Below are positions 10,841 to 22,142 of a stretch of DNA of 64,000 nt, piece after piece. The stretch comes from Duganella guangzhouensis (GTDB lineage Bacteria > Pseudomonadota > Gammaproteobacteria > Burkholderiales > Burkholderiaceae_D): NCBI RefSeq assembly GCF_009674535.1, contig NZ_WKJK01000008.1:62001-126000 (forward strand), read 5' to 3'. How positions within the stretch are numbered: position 1 is the stretch's first letter; every line of letters starts with the position of its first letter. A program made the translations under genes and the position numbers. The notes beneath the pieces are model-generated. The model did no database searches, had not been told where the DNA came from, and saw only the letters and a program-made list of their open reading frames with translations.

Positions 10841-11794
10841 TTAAGGTTGCGCGTGGCGGTGAGCGGCCGAGTAGGCGCCGGTCACGTAATGTTCGAGCTG
10901 ACGTTCGATGTCGGTCAGCAGGCTCGATGCGCCGATGCGGAACAGATGCGGTTCCAGCCACTCGTTGCCCAGTTCTTCCTTCATCAGGGACAGGTACTGC
11001 AGCGCGGCCTTGGCCGTGCTGACGCCGCCCGCAGGCTTGTAGCCGATCTTGAAGCCGGTCTGCTCGTGGTAGTCGCGAATCGCGCGCACCATGGTCAGCG
11101 ACACCGGGATGGTGGCGTTGACCGACTCTTTACCGGTCGAGGTCTTGATGAAGTCCGCGCCGGCCATCATGCACACCCACGATGCCTTGGCCACGTTTTC
11201 CAGCGTGACCAGTTCACCGGTCGCCAGAATCGCTTTGACGTGCGCTTCGCCGCAAGCTTTGCGGTAAGCCAGCATCTCGTCGTACAGCGCTTGCCAGTTG
11301 CCGGTCAGGACGTGCTGGCGGGTGATGACGATATCGATCTCGGTCGCGCCAGCGGCCACCGACAGTTCGATCTCGCGCACCTTGGTTTCCATGCTGGTCA
11401 GGCCGGCCGGGAAGCCGGTCGACACGGCGGCGATCGGCAACCGGCCTTGCAGCACTTCCACCGCCGGCTTGATCATCTCGTGATACACGCAGACGGCGCC
11501 GGTGGCCAGGTTGACGTCCTGCAGGCCCAGTGCCTCCACCAGATCGGCGCGCAGCGGACGCAGCGCCTTGCGGCACAGGCGCTCGACGCGGCCAGGAGTG
11601 TCGTCGCCGGACAGCGTGGTCAGGTCGATCAGGCCGATGGCCTTGACCAGCCACGCGGCCTGGTATTCCTTCTTCACCGTGCGGCGGTTCGCCAGGCTGG
11701 CGGCGCGGCGGTCCGAGGCCGATTTATTAACGCGGATGTGATTAATCCAGCTGAGGTCCAGCGGGACCGCTTCATTGCGCTTGAAGTCGCTCAT
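10841..11794 (-). CDS. deoC: Deoxyribose-phosphate aldolase
   Basis: A 317-residue class I aldolase that splits 2-deoxyribose-5-phosphate into glyceraldehyde-3-phosphate and acetaldehyde. The Schiff-base lysine lies in FIKTSTGK; a second conserved lysine is in IGYKPAGGVST, and LIDLTTLSGDDT matches the substrate-binding opening. It is longer than the 250-260-residue E. coli enzyme, mostly through an N-terminal extension of about 50 residues, as in the longer DeoC type of other bacteria and animals. The start at 11794 overlaps the deoB stop by four bases (ATGA). The ALDH gene follows after 13 bases, giving acetaldehyde disposal directly downstream. Confidence 0.96.
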   Translation of the reverse strand: MSDFKRNEAVPLDLSWINHIRVNKSASDRRAASLANRRTVKKEYQAAWLVKAIGLIDLTTLSGDDTPGRVERLCRKALRPLRADLVEALGLQDVNLATGAVCVYHEMIKPAVEVLQGRLPIAAVSTGFPAGLTSMETKVREIELSVAAGATEIDIVITRQHVLTGNWQALYDEMLAYRKACGEAHVKAILATGELVTLENVAKASWVCMMAGADFIKTSTGKESVNATIPVSLTMVRAIRDYHEQTGFKIGYKPAGGVSTAKAALQYLSLMKEELGNEWLEPHLFRIGASSLLTDIERQLEHYVTGAYSAAHRHAQP

Positions 11795-12984
11795 AACAGA
11801 TTGCTTCCGTTCGAAAGTGGCTTGACGCCGAGGTGATGGGCCAGGGTCTGGCCGATGTCGGAGAAGGATTCGGAAATGCCCAGCGATTGCGCTTGCACCT
11901 TCGGACCGAAGAAGATCATCGGGATGTGTTCGCGGGTATGGTCGGAGCCTGGCCAGGTCGGATCGCAGCCATGGTCGGCGGTGATCACCACCAGATCGTC
12001 CGGTTGCAGCTTGGCGATGAATTCCGGCAGGCGCGCATCCATTTCATGCAGCGCGTTCGAATAGCCATTGACGTCGCGGCGATGACCGAAAGCCTGGTCG
12101 AAGTCGACAAAGTTCACGAAGGTCAGCGATTTGTCGCCGGCTTCGTCGGCCACTTTCAGCAGCGCGTCGAACAGCGCCATATTGTCCTTGCCCTTGACCA
12201 CGCGCGATACGCCTTGTGTGGCGAAGATGTCGCTGATTTTACCCAGCGCGATCACTTCGCCGCCATCGTTCTTCACGTGGTCCAGCAGCGTAGGCGCTGG
12301 CGGGGCGACCGCATAGTCGTGACGGTTGGTGGTGCGGGTGTAATTGCCGTTGGCGCCGACGAACGGACGCGCGATCACGCGGCCGATGTTGTACGGCTCC
12401 ACCAGTTTGAAGGCGATCTCGCACACTTCATACAGGCGCTCCAGACCGAACGATTCTTCGTGCGCGGCGATCTGCAGCACCGAGTCGGCGGAGGTGTAGA
12501 TAATCGGCTTGCCGCTGGCGACATGCTCGTCGCCGTGCTTGTTGATAATTTCGGTGCCCGAGGCGTGGCAATCGCCGAGGAAGCCCGGCACGCCGGTCAG
12601 TTCCTGCAGCTTGGCGGTCAACTCGGCCGGGAACGATGGCACGGTTTTCGGGAAGTAGCCCCAGTCGAATTCCACCGGCACGCCGGCGATTTCCCAGTGG
12701 CCGGACTGGGTGTCCTTGCCGGTCGAACGTTCGCGCGCGGCGCCGTAGGCGGCGGTGAAGCCTTCGCGTTGGGTGAAGCCGGTGGCCCATTCGCCGCTGG
12801 CCAGATGCGCGGCGGCGGTCAGGCCCAGGTTTTCCATGGTCGGCAGCGACATCGGCTTGCCGCTCTTGGCGACTTGCTCGGCGATGTGGCCGAAGGTGTT
12901 GGCGCCGGCGTCGTTGTACTTCGCCGCGTCGGGCGTGGCGCCCAGACCAAACGAATCGAGCAGCAGGATAAATGCGCGTTTCAT
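11791..12984 (-). CDS. deoB: Phosphopentomutase
   Basis: A 397-residue alkaline-phosphatase-superfamily mutase that interconverts ribose or deoxyribose 1-phosphate and 5-phosphate. The metal-binding aspartate lies in LLLDSFGLGATPDA at the N-terminus; the metal ligands in ITADHGCDPTWPGSDHTREH near residue 330-350 and the phosphoacceptor region STGKDTQSGHWE near residue 90 are typical. The start at 12984 opens directly into MKRAFILLLDS; an upstream in-frame start would add seven unsupported residues. It links the phosphorylases (XapA, DeoA) to DeoC and overlaps deoC by four bases. Confidence 0.97.
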   Translation of the reverse strand: MKRAFILLLDSFGLGATPDAAKYNDAGANTFGHIAEQVAKSGKPMSLPTMENLGLTAAAHLASGEWATGFTQREGFTAAYGAARERSTGKDTQSGHWEIAGVPVEFDWGYFPKTVPSFPAELTAKLQELTGVPGFLGDCHASGTEIINKHGDEHVASGKPIIYTSADSVLQIAAHEESFGLERLYEVCEIAFKLVEPYNIGRVIARPFVGANGNYTRTTNRHDYAVAPPAPTLLDHVKNDGGEVIALGKISDIFATQGVSRVVKGKDNMALFDALLKVADEAGDKSLTFVNFVDFDQAFGHRRDVNGYSNALHEMDARLPEFIAKLQPDDLVVITADHGCDPTWPGSDHTREHIPMIFFGPKVQAQSLGISESFSDIGQTLAHHLGVKPLSNGSNLL

Positions 12985-13001
12985 AACGAGACTCCTAAAA
13001 A

Positions 13002-13025
13002 GCAAAAGGGCGGACTAGCCGACCC
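13002..13025 (-). terminator. Weak terminator-like hairpin between xapA and deoB
   Basis: On the minus strand a stem of GGG(T)CGG with CCGCCC, having one bulged base, encloses a five-base loop and is followed by TTTT. It sits in the 52-base gap between xapA and deoB. Since both genes point the same way it may cause partial termination rather than end the operon. Confidence 0.35.
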
Positions 13026-13036
13026 TGTTTGGTTCC

Positions 13037-13876
13037 TTAAGCCTGCGGCGTTTTCGCTACATTGCCCAGGAAGCCCAGGATCACTTCAACCAGCGAAGTC
13101 GCCGCAACGGCAGCGTACTTCAGGGTCTGTTCATGCGACAGCGGGAACGGCGACAAGCCTTCGGCCAGATTGGTGATGGCCGATACGCCCACCACTTTCA
13201 AACCGCAGTGACGCGCCGACACCACTTCCGGCACCACCGACATGCCCACCACGTCCGCGCCCAGCGTCTTGAAGGCGCGGATTTCCGCAGGCGTTTCAAA
13301 GTTAGGACCGGCGTAGGCGATGTACACGCCTTCATGCAGCGTCACGTTTTTCTCTTTGGCCGACGCTTGCAGCAGCGCGCGCAGTTCGGCGTCGTAGGCA
13401 TTGGCCATGCTGAAGAAGCGCGGACCGAAACGCTCATCGTTCGGGCCCATCATCGGGGTGCCCGGCAGGAAGTTGATATGGTCGGTCAGCGCCACCAGCG
13501 AACCGGCGTCCACTTCAGTGCGCAGCGAACCGGCCGCATTGGTCACGAACAGCATTTCGCAGCCCAGCAGCTTCATGGTGCGCACGGCGCTGGTCATCAC
13601 GCCCAGGCCATAGCCTTCGTAGACGTGGCCGCGGCCCTTCATGCACACCACCTGCACGCCCGCCAAGGTGCCGATCACCAGCTCGCCGGCATGGCCGTGC
13701 ACGGTGGAGATCGGGAAGCCCGGCAGCTGATCGTAGCCAATGGTGATCGCGTCGGTCATTTGTTCCGCCAGCACGCCCAGACCGGAACCAAGAATCATCG
13801 CTACACGCGGCTTGAAGCCTTCTGGAAGACGGGAGCGAATAATGTCGGCGGCCTGAAATGGGGAATTATTAGACAT
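13037..13876 (-). CDS. xapA: Purine nucleoside phosphorylase, XapA type
   Basis: A 279-residue trimeric-type purine nucleoside phosphorylase. It cleaves purine nucleosides with phosphate to free base and (deoxy)ribose-1-phosphate. Recognisable segments are ILGSGLG (phosphate loop), STVHGHAGELV, AGPNFETPAEIR and GMSVVPEVVSARHCGLKV. The tail VSAITNLAEGLSPFPLSHEQTL is closer to E. coli xanthosine phosphorylase XapA than to other PNPs, which suggests guanosine, inosine and xanthosine as substrates; this specificity is inferred. The ATG at 13876 is preferred over one 42 bases upstream because homology starts there. It is the first gene of the seven-gene operon, with a 214-base divergent region shared with psuK. 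Confidence 0.92.
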   Translation of the reverse strand: MSNNSPFQAADIIRSRLPEGFKPRVAMILGSGLGVLAEQMTDAITIGYDQLPGFPISTVHGHAGELVIGTLAGVQVVCMKGRGHVYEGYGLGVMTSAVRTMKLLGCEMLFVTNAAGSLRTEVDAGSLVALTDHINFLPGTPMMGPNDERFGPRFFSMANAYDAELRALLQASAKEKNVTLHEGVYIAYAGPNFETPAEIRAFKTLGADVVGMSVVPEVVSARHCGLKVVGVSAITNLAEGLSPFPLSHEQTLKYAAVAATSLVEVILGFLGNVAKTPQA

Positions 13877-14045
13877 GAAATCCTCGAATATTTTTGATGT
13901 GACTGGGGAAGCTGACACTATGCATCATCGTCCATATGTATGGCAAATACCATTTTTCTTATCCATTTATACAAATCACATATAAATCAGGCGTATTATA
14001 AACGACAGAAAACTGAGCCGCAGCGCAGCCATTGACCGCATTCAG

Positions 14046-14076
14046 ACAAATGTTTACCATTAAGGACAATTGTTTA
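14046..14076. promoter_or_regulatory. Direct repeats upstream of psuK (possible operator)
   Basis: ACAAATGTTTA at 14046-14056 and ACAATTGTTTA at 14066-14076 match at 10 of 11 positions and start 20 bases apart, close to two DNA turns. Each half is itself nearly palindromic. They lie just before the psuK start at 14091 in the divergent xapA/psuK region and could bind a dimeric regulator. Confidence 0.4.
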
Positions 14077-14090
14077 ACGAGGCCACTACC

Positions 14091-15221
14091 GTGTCCGATT
14101 CCTCCAAAAAGGACCAGCTCTACCAGCTGATCCGTGCCAACCCCTTTATCTCCCAGCAAGACCTGGCGGTAGAGCTGCGCCTGTCGCGCTCCGCCGTGGC
14201 CGGTCATATTGCCAGCCTGATCCGCGAACGCCGCCTGCTCGGCCGCGCCTACGTGCTGCCGGACAAGCGCCCTGTAGTCTGTATAGGCGCTGCCAACCTC
14301 GACCGCAAGCTGCGCACCATTGCCTCGATGCAACTGGGCACCTCCAATCCGGCCACCGCCGAGGAAGTCTATGGCGGCGTGGCACGCAATATCGCCGAAA
14401 ACCTGGCCCGGCTGAGCCTGCCGGTCGCGCTGCTGACCGCGCTGGGCGATGACGGCGCCGGCCGCAATCTGCAAGATCACGCGGAAGCCGCCGGCATCGA
14501 CACCCGGGGCAGCCTCAAGCTGCAGGACGCCGCCACCGGCACCTACACCGCCATCCTCGACGACAAGGGCGAACTGGTGGTGGCGCTGGCCGATATGGCG
14601 CTGTACGACCGCATCACGCCCGACTTCCTGACCAGCCGCCTGCCGCAGCGCGCGGCCGCCGCCATGACCGTGGTCGACCTCAACCTGCCGGCCGACAGCA
14701 TCGCCGCGCTGCTGGACAGCGCGCGTCACGACAACGTGCCGCTGGTGATCGTGGCGGTATCGCAGCCGAAGATGGCGCGCCTGCCGCAAGACCTGCGCGG
14801 CCTGCGCCTGCTGATCCTGAATCGCGGCGAACTGGAAACCCGCGCCGGCCGCGCCCTGCCCACCGAGGCCGACGTGCGCGCCGCCTGCCACGCGCTGCGC
14901 GAACAGGGCGTGCAGGATGTCATCGTCACCTGCGGCAGCCAGGGCGTCTACCACACCCGCGACAGCGAACTGGTGTGGCTGGCCGCGCATCAGGTGGACG
15001 TGGTCGACGTCACCGGCGCCGGCGATGCGTTTTCCGCCGCCGTGTGCTGGTCACTGTATCAAGGCAGCGGCGATCTGACGCTGGCCTGCCGCCGTGGCCT
15101 GAAGGTCGCGGCGATGACGCTGGAAAGCCCCGAGACCGTGTCGCCAGTACTGGCCGCCGACGTGCTCGACGAAATACACGATTTTGACTTGAGCGCCCCA
15201 CTCTTCCCAAGTAAAGGATAA
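14091..15221 (+). CDS. psuK: PfkB-family pseudouridine kinase with N-terminal helix-turn-helix
   Basis: A 376-residue protein. Residues 1 to about 60 form a winged-helix-like DNA-binding domain ([21 protein letters not shown]), joined to a ribokinase/PfkB kinase domain (about 65-365). The kinase ends with the anion-hole signature [13 protein letters not shown] carrying the catalytic aspartate; [12 protein letters not shown] opens the domain. It should phosphorylate pseudouridine at the 5' position for cleavage by PsuG, whose gene follows after four bases. The GTG at 14091 has a GAGG site eight bases upstream; a TTG 21 bases earlier is also possible. The fused HTH suggests the kinase may also regulate transcription, perhaps of its own operon. 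Confidence 0.88.
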   Translation: MSDSSKKDQLYQLIRANPFISQQDLAVELRLSRSAVAGHIASLIRERRLLGRAYVLPDKRPVVCIGAANLDRKLRTIASMQLGTSNPATAEEVYGGVARNIAENLARLSLPVALLTALGDDGAGRNLQDHAEAAGIDTRGSLKLQDAATGTYTAILDDKGELVVALADMALYDRITPDFLTSRLPQRAAAAMTVVDLNLPADSIAALLDSARHDNVPLVIVAVSQPKMARLPQDLRGLRLLILNRGELETRAGRALPTEADVRAACHALREQGVQDVIVTCGSQGVYHTRDSELVWLAAHQVDVVDVTGAGDAFSAAVCWSLYQGSGDLTLACRRGLKVAAMTLESPETVSPVLAADVLDEIHDFDLSAPLFPSKG

Positions 15222-15225
15222 AACC

Positions 15226-16137
15226 ATGCACCAATACCTGCTGTTCTCGCCGGAAGTGGCCGCCGCCCGTGCCGCCGGCAAACCCATCGTCGCGCTGGAA
15301 TCGACCATTATTTCGCACGGCATGCCGTATCCGCAAAACGTGCAGATGGCGCGTGAAGTGGAACAGATCATCCGTGATGGCGGCGCCGTGCCGGCCACCA
15401 TCGCCATCATCGGCGGCAAAATCTGCATCGGCCTGTCGGATGAACAGCTGGAGCTGCTGGGCACCGCCGGCGACGCCATCAAGGTCAGCCGCCGCGACCT
15501 GCCGTTTGTTCTGGCACAGAACAAACTAGGCGCGACCACCGTGGCCGCCACCATGATCTGCGCCGAGCTGGCCGGCATCCAGGTGTTCGTCACCGGCGGC
15601 ATCGGCGGCGTGCATCGCGGCGCCGAAACCAGCTTCGACATCTCGGCCGACCTGCAGGAACTGGCGCACACCTCGGTGGCGGTGGTGTGCGCCGGCGTCA
15701 AATCGATTCTGGATATCGGCCTGACGCTGGAATACCTGGAGACGCATGGCGTGCCAGTGGTCAGCGTCGGCCAGCGCGGCTTCCCGGCGTTCTTCACGCG
15801 CGAAAGTGGCTTCAACGCCGACTTCCAGCTGGACACGCCGGCCGAGCAAGCCGCCTTCATTCACACCAAGTGGACGCTGGGCCTGAAAGGCGGCATCGTG
15901 GTCAGCAATCCGGTGCCGGCCGCCGAGGCCATGCCGAAGGAAGAAATCGACCGCATCACCGAACAGGCGCTGGCGGAGGCCGAGCAGCAAGGCGTCACCG
16001 GCAAGAACGTCACGCCGTTCCTGCTGGCGCGCATCAAGGCGCTGACCGAGGGCCGCAGCCTGGCCACCAATATCGCGCTGGTGAAAAACAACGCCCGCTG
16101 CGGCGCCGCGCTGGCGGTGGCCCTGCTGCACAGCTGA
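15226..16137 (+). CDS. psuG: Pseudouridine-5'-phosphate glycosidase
   Basis: A 303-residue enzyme of the indigoidine synthase A-like fold. It breaks the C-C glycosidic bond of pseudouridine 5'-phosphate, giving uracil and ribose-5-phosphate. Family motifs are [14 protein letters not shown] near residue 22, TTVAATM near 105, [12 protein letters not shown] near 123 and DISADLQEL near 137, covering the metal and substrate-binding residues. Its length matches E. coli YeiN. It follows psuK by four bases and precedes a LysR gene by ten, so the three probably form one operon for pseudouridine from RNA turnover. Confidence 0.96.
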   Translation: MHQYLLFSPEVAAARAAGKPIVALESTIISHGMPYPQNVQMAREVEQIIRDGGAVPATIAIIGGKICIGLSDEQLELLGTAGDAIKVSRRDLPFVLAQNKLGATTVAATMICAELAGIQVFVTGGIGGVHRGAETSFDISADLQELAHTSVAVVCAGVKSILDIGLTLEYLETHGVPVVSVGQRGFPAFFTRESGFNADFQLDTPAEQAAFIHTKWTLGLKGGIVVSNPVPAAEAMPKEEIDRITEQALAEAEQQGVTGKNVTPFLLARIKALTEGRSLATNIALVKNNARCGAALAVALLHS

Positions 16138-16147
16138 CAACACCACC

Positions 16148-17056
16148 ATGTCCATCGACCTCAAACAACTGAAGTACTTCCTGGCCGTGGCCGAAGAAAA
16201 AAGCTTCAGCCGCGCGGCCGAACGCCTGCACATCTCGCAGCCACCACTGAGCCAGCAGATCATGAAGCTGGAGAGCGAACTGGGGGTCAAACTGTTCGCC
16301 CGCACCACCCGCACCTTCGAACTGACGGTGGCCGGCAAGGCGCTGATGAACGAGGCAACCGACCTGCTGGCCAAGATGCGCATGACCATCGACACCATCC
16401 GCCAGATCGATCGCGGTGAGGTCGGCCGGCTGCGCGTCGGCATCGTCGGTTCCGCCATGTGGGGGCCGATTCCCAGCCTGCTGGAGGAGTTCCAGACCAA
16501 GTTCCCGCGCGTGACCTGGACCCTGCACGAACTGGGGCCGACACTGCAATACGAAGCGCTGCGCGCCAAGCAGGTTGACGTTGGTTTCTGGCGCGAGCCG
16601 CGCCTCAACGAGGACGATTTAAAGAACGATAATCTGCGTCAGGAACTGTGCTTCCGCGAGGACGTGTGCGTGGCCATCAACGAGCATCACCCGCTGGCCA
16701 AGCAGGAAGCCATCGAATTGATGGACATCGCCGACGAACCGATGCTGACACTGGCGCTCGACAAGTCGCCCTTCCCGCGCTACCTGCTGCAATGCTGCGT
16801 CAACGCCGGCTTCCAGCCGACCATTTTCCAGGAAGCCTCCGAGCCGCAAACCTTGCTGGCCATGGTCGGCGCCGGATTGGGCGTGGCGCTGATGCCGGAA
16901 ACCACCAGCCGCATCGGCTGGCCGGGCGTGGTGTTCGTACCGATCCGCACCAACCCGCCGTCGGCCAATCTGTACATCACCTACACCACGCAGGATGACG
17001 CGCCGGTGGTGCGGGCTTTCCTCAACATCCTGAACCCGCCGGCGCGCGCAGATTAG
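16148..17056 (+). CDS. LysR-family transcriptional regulator
   Basis: A 302-residue LysR protein. The N-terminal winged helix occupies about residues 1-60 (LKQLKYFLAVAEEKSFSRAA and ISQPPLSQQIMKLE); the rest is the two-lobed effector domain of the substrate-binding type. It lies ten bases after psuG on the same strand, so it is probably cotranscribed with the pseudouridine genes. It resembles the LysR branch that controls aromatic and small acid catabolism (BenM/CatR-like start), so a local regulatory role is plausible but unproven. It overlaps the convergent pcp gene by four bases. Confidence 0.9.
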   Translation: MSIDLKQLKYFLAVAEEKSFSRAAERLHISQPPLSQQIMKLESELGVKLFARTTRTFELTVAGKALMNEATDLLAKMRMTIDTIRQIDRGEVGRLRVGIVGSAMWGPIPSLLEEFQTKFPRVTWTLHELGPTLQYEALRAKQVDVGFWREPRLNEDDLKNDNLRQELCFREDVCVAINEHHPLAKQEAIELMDIADEPMLTLALDKSPFPRYLLQCCVNAGFQPTIFQEASEPQTLLAMVGAGLGVALMPETTSRIGWPGVVFVPIRTNPPSANLYITYTTQDDAPVVRAFLNILNPPARAD

Positions 17057-17703
17057 TGCGTCAGTCCGCCCGCCTCGCGCATATCGACCGTGTGCGCGAG
17101 CGTGGTGCGGACCGCGATACGCAAGCCTTCGACCACGTCTTCCAGTTTCATGCTGGCCGCGCCCGGATGCTGCGCCGCCTGTTGCGGCAGATAGGGAATA
17201 TGAATGAAGCCGGCGCGCATGGTGGTACCCCACTCGTGCGCCGAATGCATCAGACCATAGAACACATGGTTGCAAACAAACGTGCCGGCGGTCTGCGACA
17301 CCGACGCCGGCAGGCCCGCCTCGCGCAGCTCGTGCACAATGGCCTTGATCGGCAAAGTGGAGAAGTAAGCGGCCGGGCCGCCATTGACGATAGCTTGATC
17401 CACCAGCACGCGTTGCTGGTTGTCCGGAATCGGCGCGTCATCAACGTTGATGGCCACGCGCTCGACTGAAATATCAACCCGGCCGCCAGCCTGGCCAACC
17501 GCGATCACAATGCTGGGCTGCAGTTCTTCCACCGCACGGTGGACCACTTTCAGCGCGTGACCAAATACACACGGCAGCTGCCGCACATGGACCACGAATT
17601 CGCCTTCGTGCCAACCGTCCAGCTGACGCACTGCTTCCCACGAGGGATTGATGGTCTCCTTGTTGAACGGCTCAAAGCCCGTTAACAATATTATCTTTTT
17701 CAT
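17053..17703 (-). CDS. pcp: Pyroglutamyl-peptidase I
   Basis: A 216-residue cysteine peptidase of family C15, which removes N-terminal pyroglutamate from peptides. The family triad is visible: glutamate in the region before VGQAGGR, cysteine in TFVCNHVFYGLMH, and histidine in FIHIPYLPQQA. The opening ILLTGFEPFNKETINPSW is diagnostic. It lies 38 bases after the DUF979 gene on the same strand and is likely the last gene of a DUF969-DUF979-pcp operon. The same trio is found together in some Gram-positive genomes, which suggests the membrane pair moves pyroglutamyl peptides or products; that link is inference. Confidence 0.95.
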   Translation of the reverse strand: MKKIILLTGFEPFNKETINPSWEAVRQLDGWHEGEFVVHVRQLPCVFGHALKVVHRAVEELQPSIVIAVGQAGGRVDISVERVAINVDDAPIPDNQQRVLVDQAIVNGGPAAYFSTLPIKAIVHELREAGLPASVSQTAGTFVCNHVFYGLMHSAHEWGTTMRAGFIHIPYLPQQAAQHPGAASMKLEDVVEGLRIAVRTTLAHTVDMREAGGLTH

Positions 17704-17740
17704 CTCGCCTGCTCCGGTGATGCTCAGACCCGAAAGCGTC

Positions 17741-18697
17741 TCACAGATTCATCAAAAAATAAAGGAGCGCAATATTTGCTAACAATAATGGCAACGCGGT
17801 CGGCACTTGCATTTTTACCACCGCGTTCTTGTCCGGCAGTTCCAGCAGCGCGGCCGGCACGATGTTGAAGTTGGCCGCCATCGGCGTCATCAGCGTGCCG
17901 CAGTAAGCGCTGAACATGCCGATCGCCGCCATCACCGCCGGGTTGGCATGGTAGACGCCGACCAGCACTGGAATGCCGACCCCGCCCGCCATCACCGGAA
18001 AGGCGGCAAAGCCATTCCCCATGATGATGGTGAACAGCGCCATGCCGACGCAGTAGACCGCCACCGCCACCAGCCGCACGTCCATGTTGATGTAAGAGGT
18101 GACCACGTGCGCCACCGCCTTGCCCATGCCTGCCTCGGTGAACAACAGACCCAGCACGGCCAGCATGTGCGGCAACACCACCGCCCAGCCCAGATGGTCG
18201 ATCAGGCGGCGCGATTCGCGCATCGCCTGGGCCGGCGTCGAGCGCGTCAGCCAGCAGGCGGTGGTAACCGCGAACAGCGAGCCGCAGCCGAGGCTGACCA
18301 GGGTCAGGTTTTTCGGATCGAGCAGGAACAGGCCGTCCCATTTGACGTCCTTGAACAATGTGGAACCGATGACGGTGGTGATGGGAATCAGCAGCGCCGG
18401 AATCAGCAGCTTGTGGCCCAGCCGCTGCGCGCTGTCGCGGCGTTGATCCGCCGTGCGCTCGCCGTAGCGGCCCAGCGTGACGCCGCCGAAGCCGGCGATC
18501 AGCGCCATCACCGCCATCAGCACGCCGGCCAGCACCGGCGGCAGATAATCGCCAGCCAAGTAGATCAGCGCATACAGCGCCCAGAACAGCGCGCTGCTAT
18601 AGCGCTTGGGATTGTGCGGATCGCGCAACGCCATCCACGCCACCGCCAGCAGCATCGCGCCCAGCACGTAAAAGAAGAAATCCAGCGTGACGATCAT
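17741..18697 (-). CDS. DUF979 family membrane protein
   Basis: A 318-residue, very hydrophobic protein with about nine to ten predicted membrane segments. The opening MIVTLDFFFYVLGAMLL and internal GNGFAAFPVMAGGVG are recognisable for the DUF979 family. Such proteins always occur next to a DUF969 protein and are presumed to form a transporter together. The ATG at 18697 overlaps the stop of the DUF969 gene (ATGA), so the two are translationally coupled; a longer in-frame start upstream would read into that gene. The function is not established experimentally to my knowledge; a permease role is inference. Confidence 0.88.
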   Translation of the reverse strand: MIVTLDFFFYVLGAMLLAVAWMALRDPHNPKRYSSALFWALYALIYLAGDYLPPVLAGVLMAVMALIAGFGGVTLGRYGERTADQRRDSAQRLGHKLLIPALLIPITTVIGSTLFKDVKWDGLFLLDPKNLTLVSLGCGSLFAVTTACWLTRSTPAQAMRESRRLIDHLGWAVVLPHMLAVLGLLFTEAGMGKAVAHVVTSYINMDVRLVAVAVYCVGMALFTIIMGNGFAAFPVMAGGVGIPVLVGVYHANPAVMAAIGMFSAYCGTLMTPMAANFNIVPAALLELPDKNAVVKMQVPTALPLLLANIALLYFLMNL

Positions 18698-19383
18698 GCG
18701 GCGCTCCGGGCGATCGCCAGGTCGAGGCGGCGCAGGCGCCAGGCGTGAATCACGAAAGCGCAGATGGCGGTCGGGATGCCCCACAACGCCATGTGCAACG
18801 GATCGACTTCCACTCCCTCGCCGCGCAGAATGGTTTGCATCAGCACGATGGCGCCGAAGGCGACGAAAATATCCTCGCCAAAGAACAGGCCGACATTATC
18901 GGTGGCGGCCGCCATGGCGCGGATGCGGTAACGCATGTCCTGCGTGATATTGGGATAGCGCACCTCGGCGGCGCCCTCCGCCATCGGCGCGATCAGCGGC
19001 CGCACCATATTGGGATGGCCGCCGATGCTGGTCAGGCCGAACGCGGCCGCCAATTCGCGGATGGCCAGGTAGACGATCAGCAACCGGCCGGTGGTGGCCG
19101 AGCGGATGCGCGCGATCGACGCCTGCGCGTGTTCTTTCAGGCCGTGCCGCTCCAGCAGGCCGATGGCGGCGATCGGCAACAGCAAGATCATCGGCAGGTT
19201 GCGGGTCTTGATGAAGGCCGTGCCCAGCGTGGCCAGCAGCTGGTCGATCGGCATGGCGGCGGTGAGGCCGGTGACGATGCAGGCGGCGATCACCACCAGC
19301 ACCGGATGGGCGCGCAGCGCGAAGCCGGCGACAATGACCGCCACCCCAAGCAGCGGCCACAAATTAACGACTGTGTGATTCAA
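18694..19383 (-). CDS. DUF969 family membrane protein
   Basis: A 229-residue membrane protein with about five to six hydrophobic segments. Motifs such as TRNLPMILLLPIAAIGLLE and ASIGGHPNMVRPL-like LTSIGGHPNMVRPLIAPM are typical of DUF969. It pairs with DUF979 downstream (four-base overlap) and pcp beyond it. Upstream, a terminator separates it from a TonB receptor gene on the same strand, leaving only about 20 bases for a promoter of its own, so read-through from the receptor gene is also possible. No catalytic motif is visible. Confidence 0.88.
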   Translation of the reverse strand: MNHTVVNLWPLLGVAVIVAGFALRAHPVLVVIAACIVTGLTAAMPIDQLLATLGTAFIKTRNLPMILLLPIAAIGLLERHGLKEHAQASIARIRSATTGRLLIVYLAIRELAAAFGLTSIGGHPNMVRPLIAPMAEGAAEVRYPNITQDMRYRIRAMAAATDNVGLFFGEDIFVAFGAIVLMQTILRGEGVEVDPLHMALWGIPTAICAFVIHAWRLRRLDLAIARSAA

Positions 19384-19401
19384 ATCCGGCTCCCAAAGAA
19401 A

Positions 19402-19424
19402 AATCCCCGCAGGGCGCGGGGATT
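19402..19424 (-). terminator. Intrinsic terminator after TonB receptor gene
   Basis: A perfect nine-base stem (19402-19410 with 19416-19424, core CCCCGC/GCGGGG) with a five-base loop is followed on the minus strand by a T-rich run TTTCTTT. It lies seven bases after the receptor stop codon. Confidence 0.75.
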
Positions 19425-19430
19425 GTAACC

Positions 19431-21755
<2,325 letters not shown>

Positions 21756-22142
21756 TTTGTCCTGCTCCCTTGATTGTGTAGTGGATATTTATTATTGAAT
21801 CTGTATCGAAACTGAACGTGGAGCGCATATCGATATACAAATTACCAATCATGCTAGCACGGAAAAAATTGCAGGAAAGAGCACTTTTGGCGGAATTGAT
21901 TCATATCTATTTTGAATAAATCACTAAGTAAAAACGAATTTGTCCTACATATCGGCACTGATGCATAGTATTGGACTCCCTGCGGATGGGGCTAAGCGAA
22001 CGCTTGCTCTATGAAATCGGGGTAGCCCGGCAAGCCGCATGGACGCGTGATTTTTTCCAAACGGACAAAAAAGCAACAATATAAAAATATTTAATTCGGC
22101 GGACGCTGTTGTTGCAGTGCGACATACATTCTTGGACGGTAG
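21756..22142. promoter_or_regulatory. Divergent AT-rich intergenic region, TonB receptor / transaldolase
   Basis: A 387-base non-coding stretch with much lower GC than its flanks. It must hold the promoters of both divergent genes. A ten-base palindrome ATATCGATAT at 21827-21836 could be an operator for the receptor gene. An AT-rich tract at about 22070-22095 lies before transaldolase. I see no convincing small gene or RNA here. Confidence 0.5.

Noticed and set aside
14046..14090. A purine riboswitch in the xapA/psuK region
   Set aside because: I see direct repeats but not the three-way junction with conserved loop pairs needed for that class.
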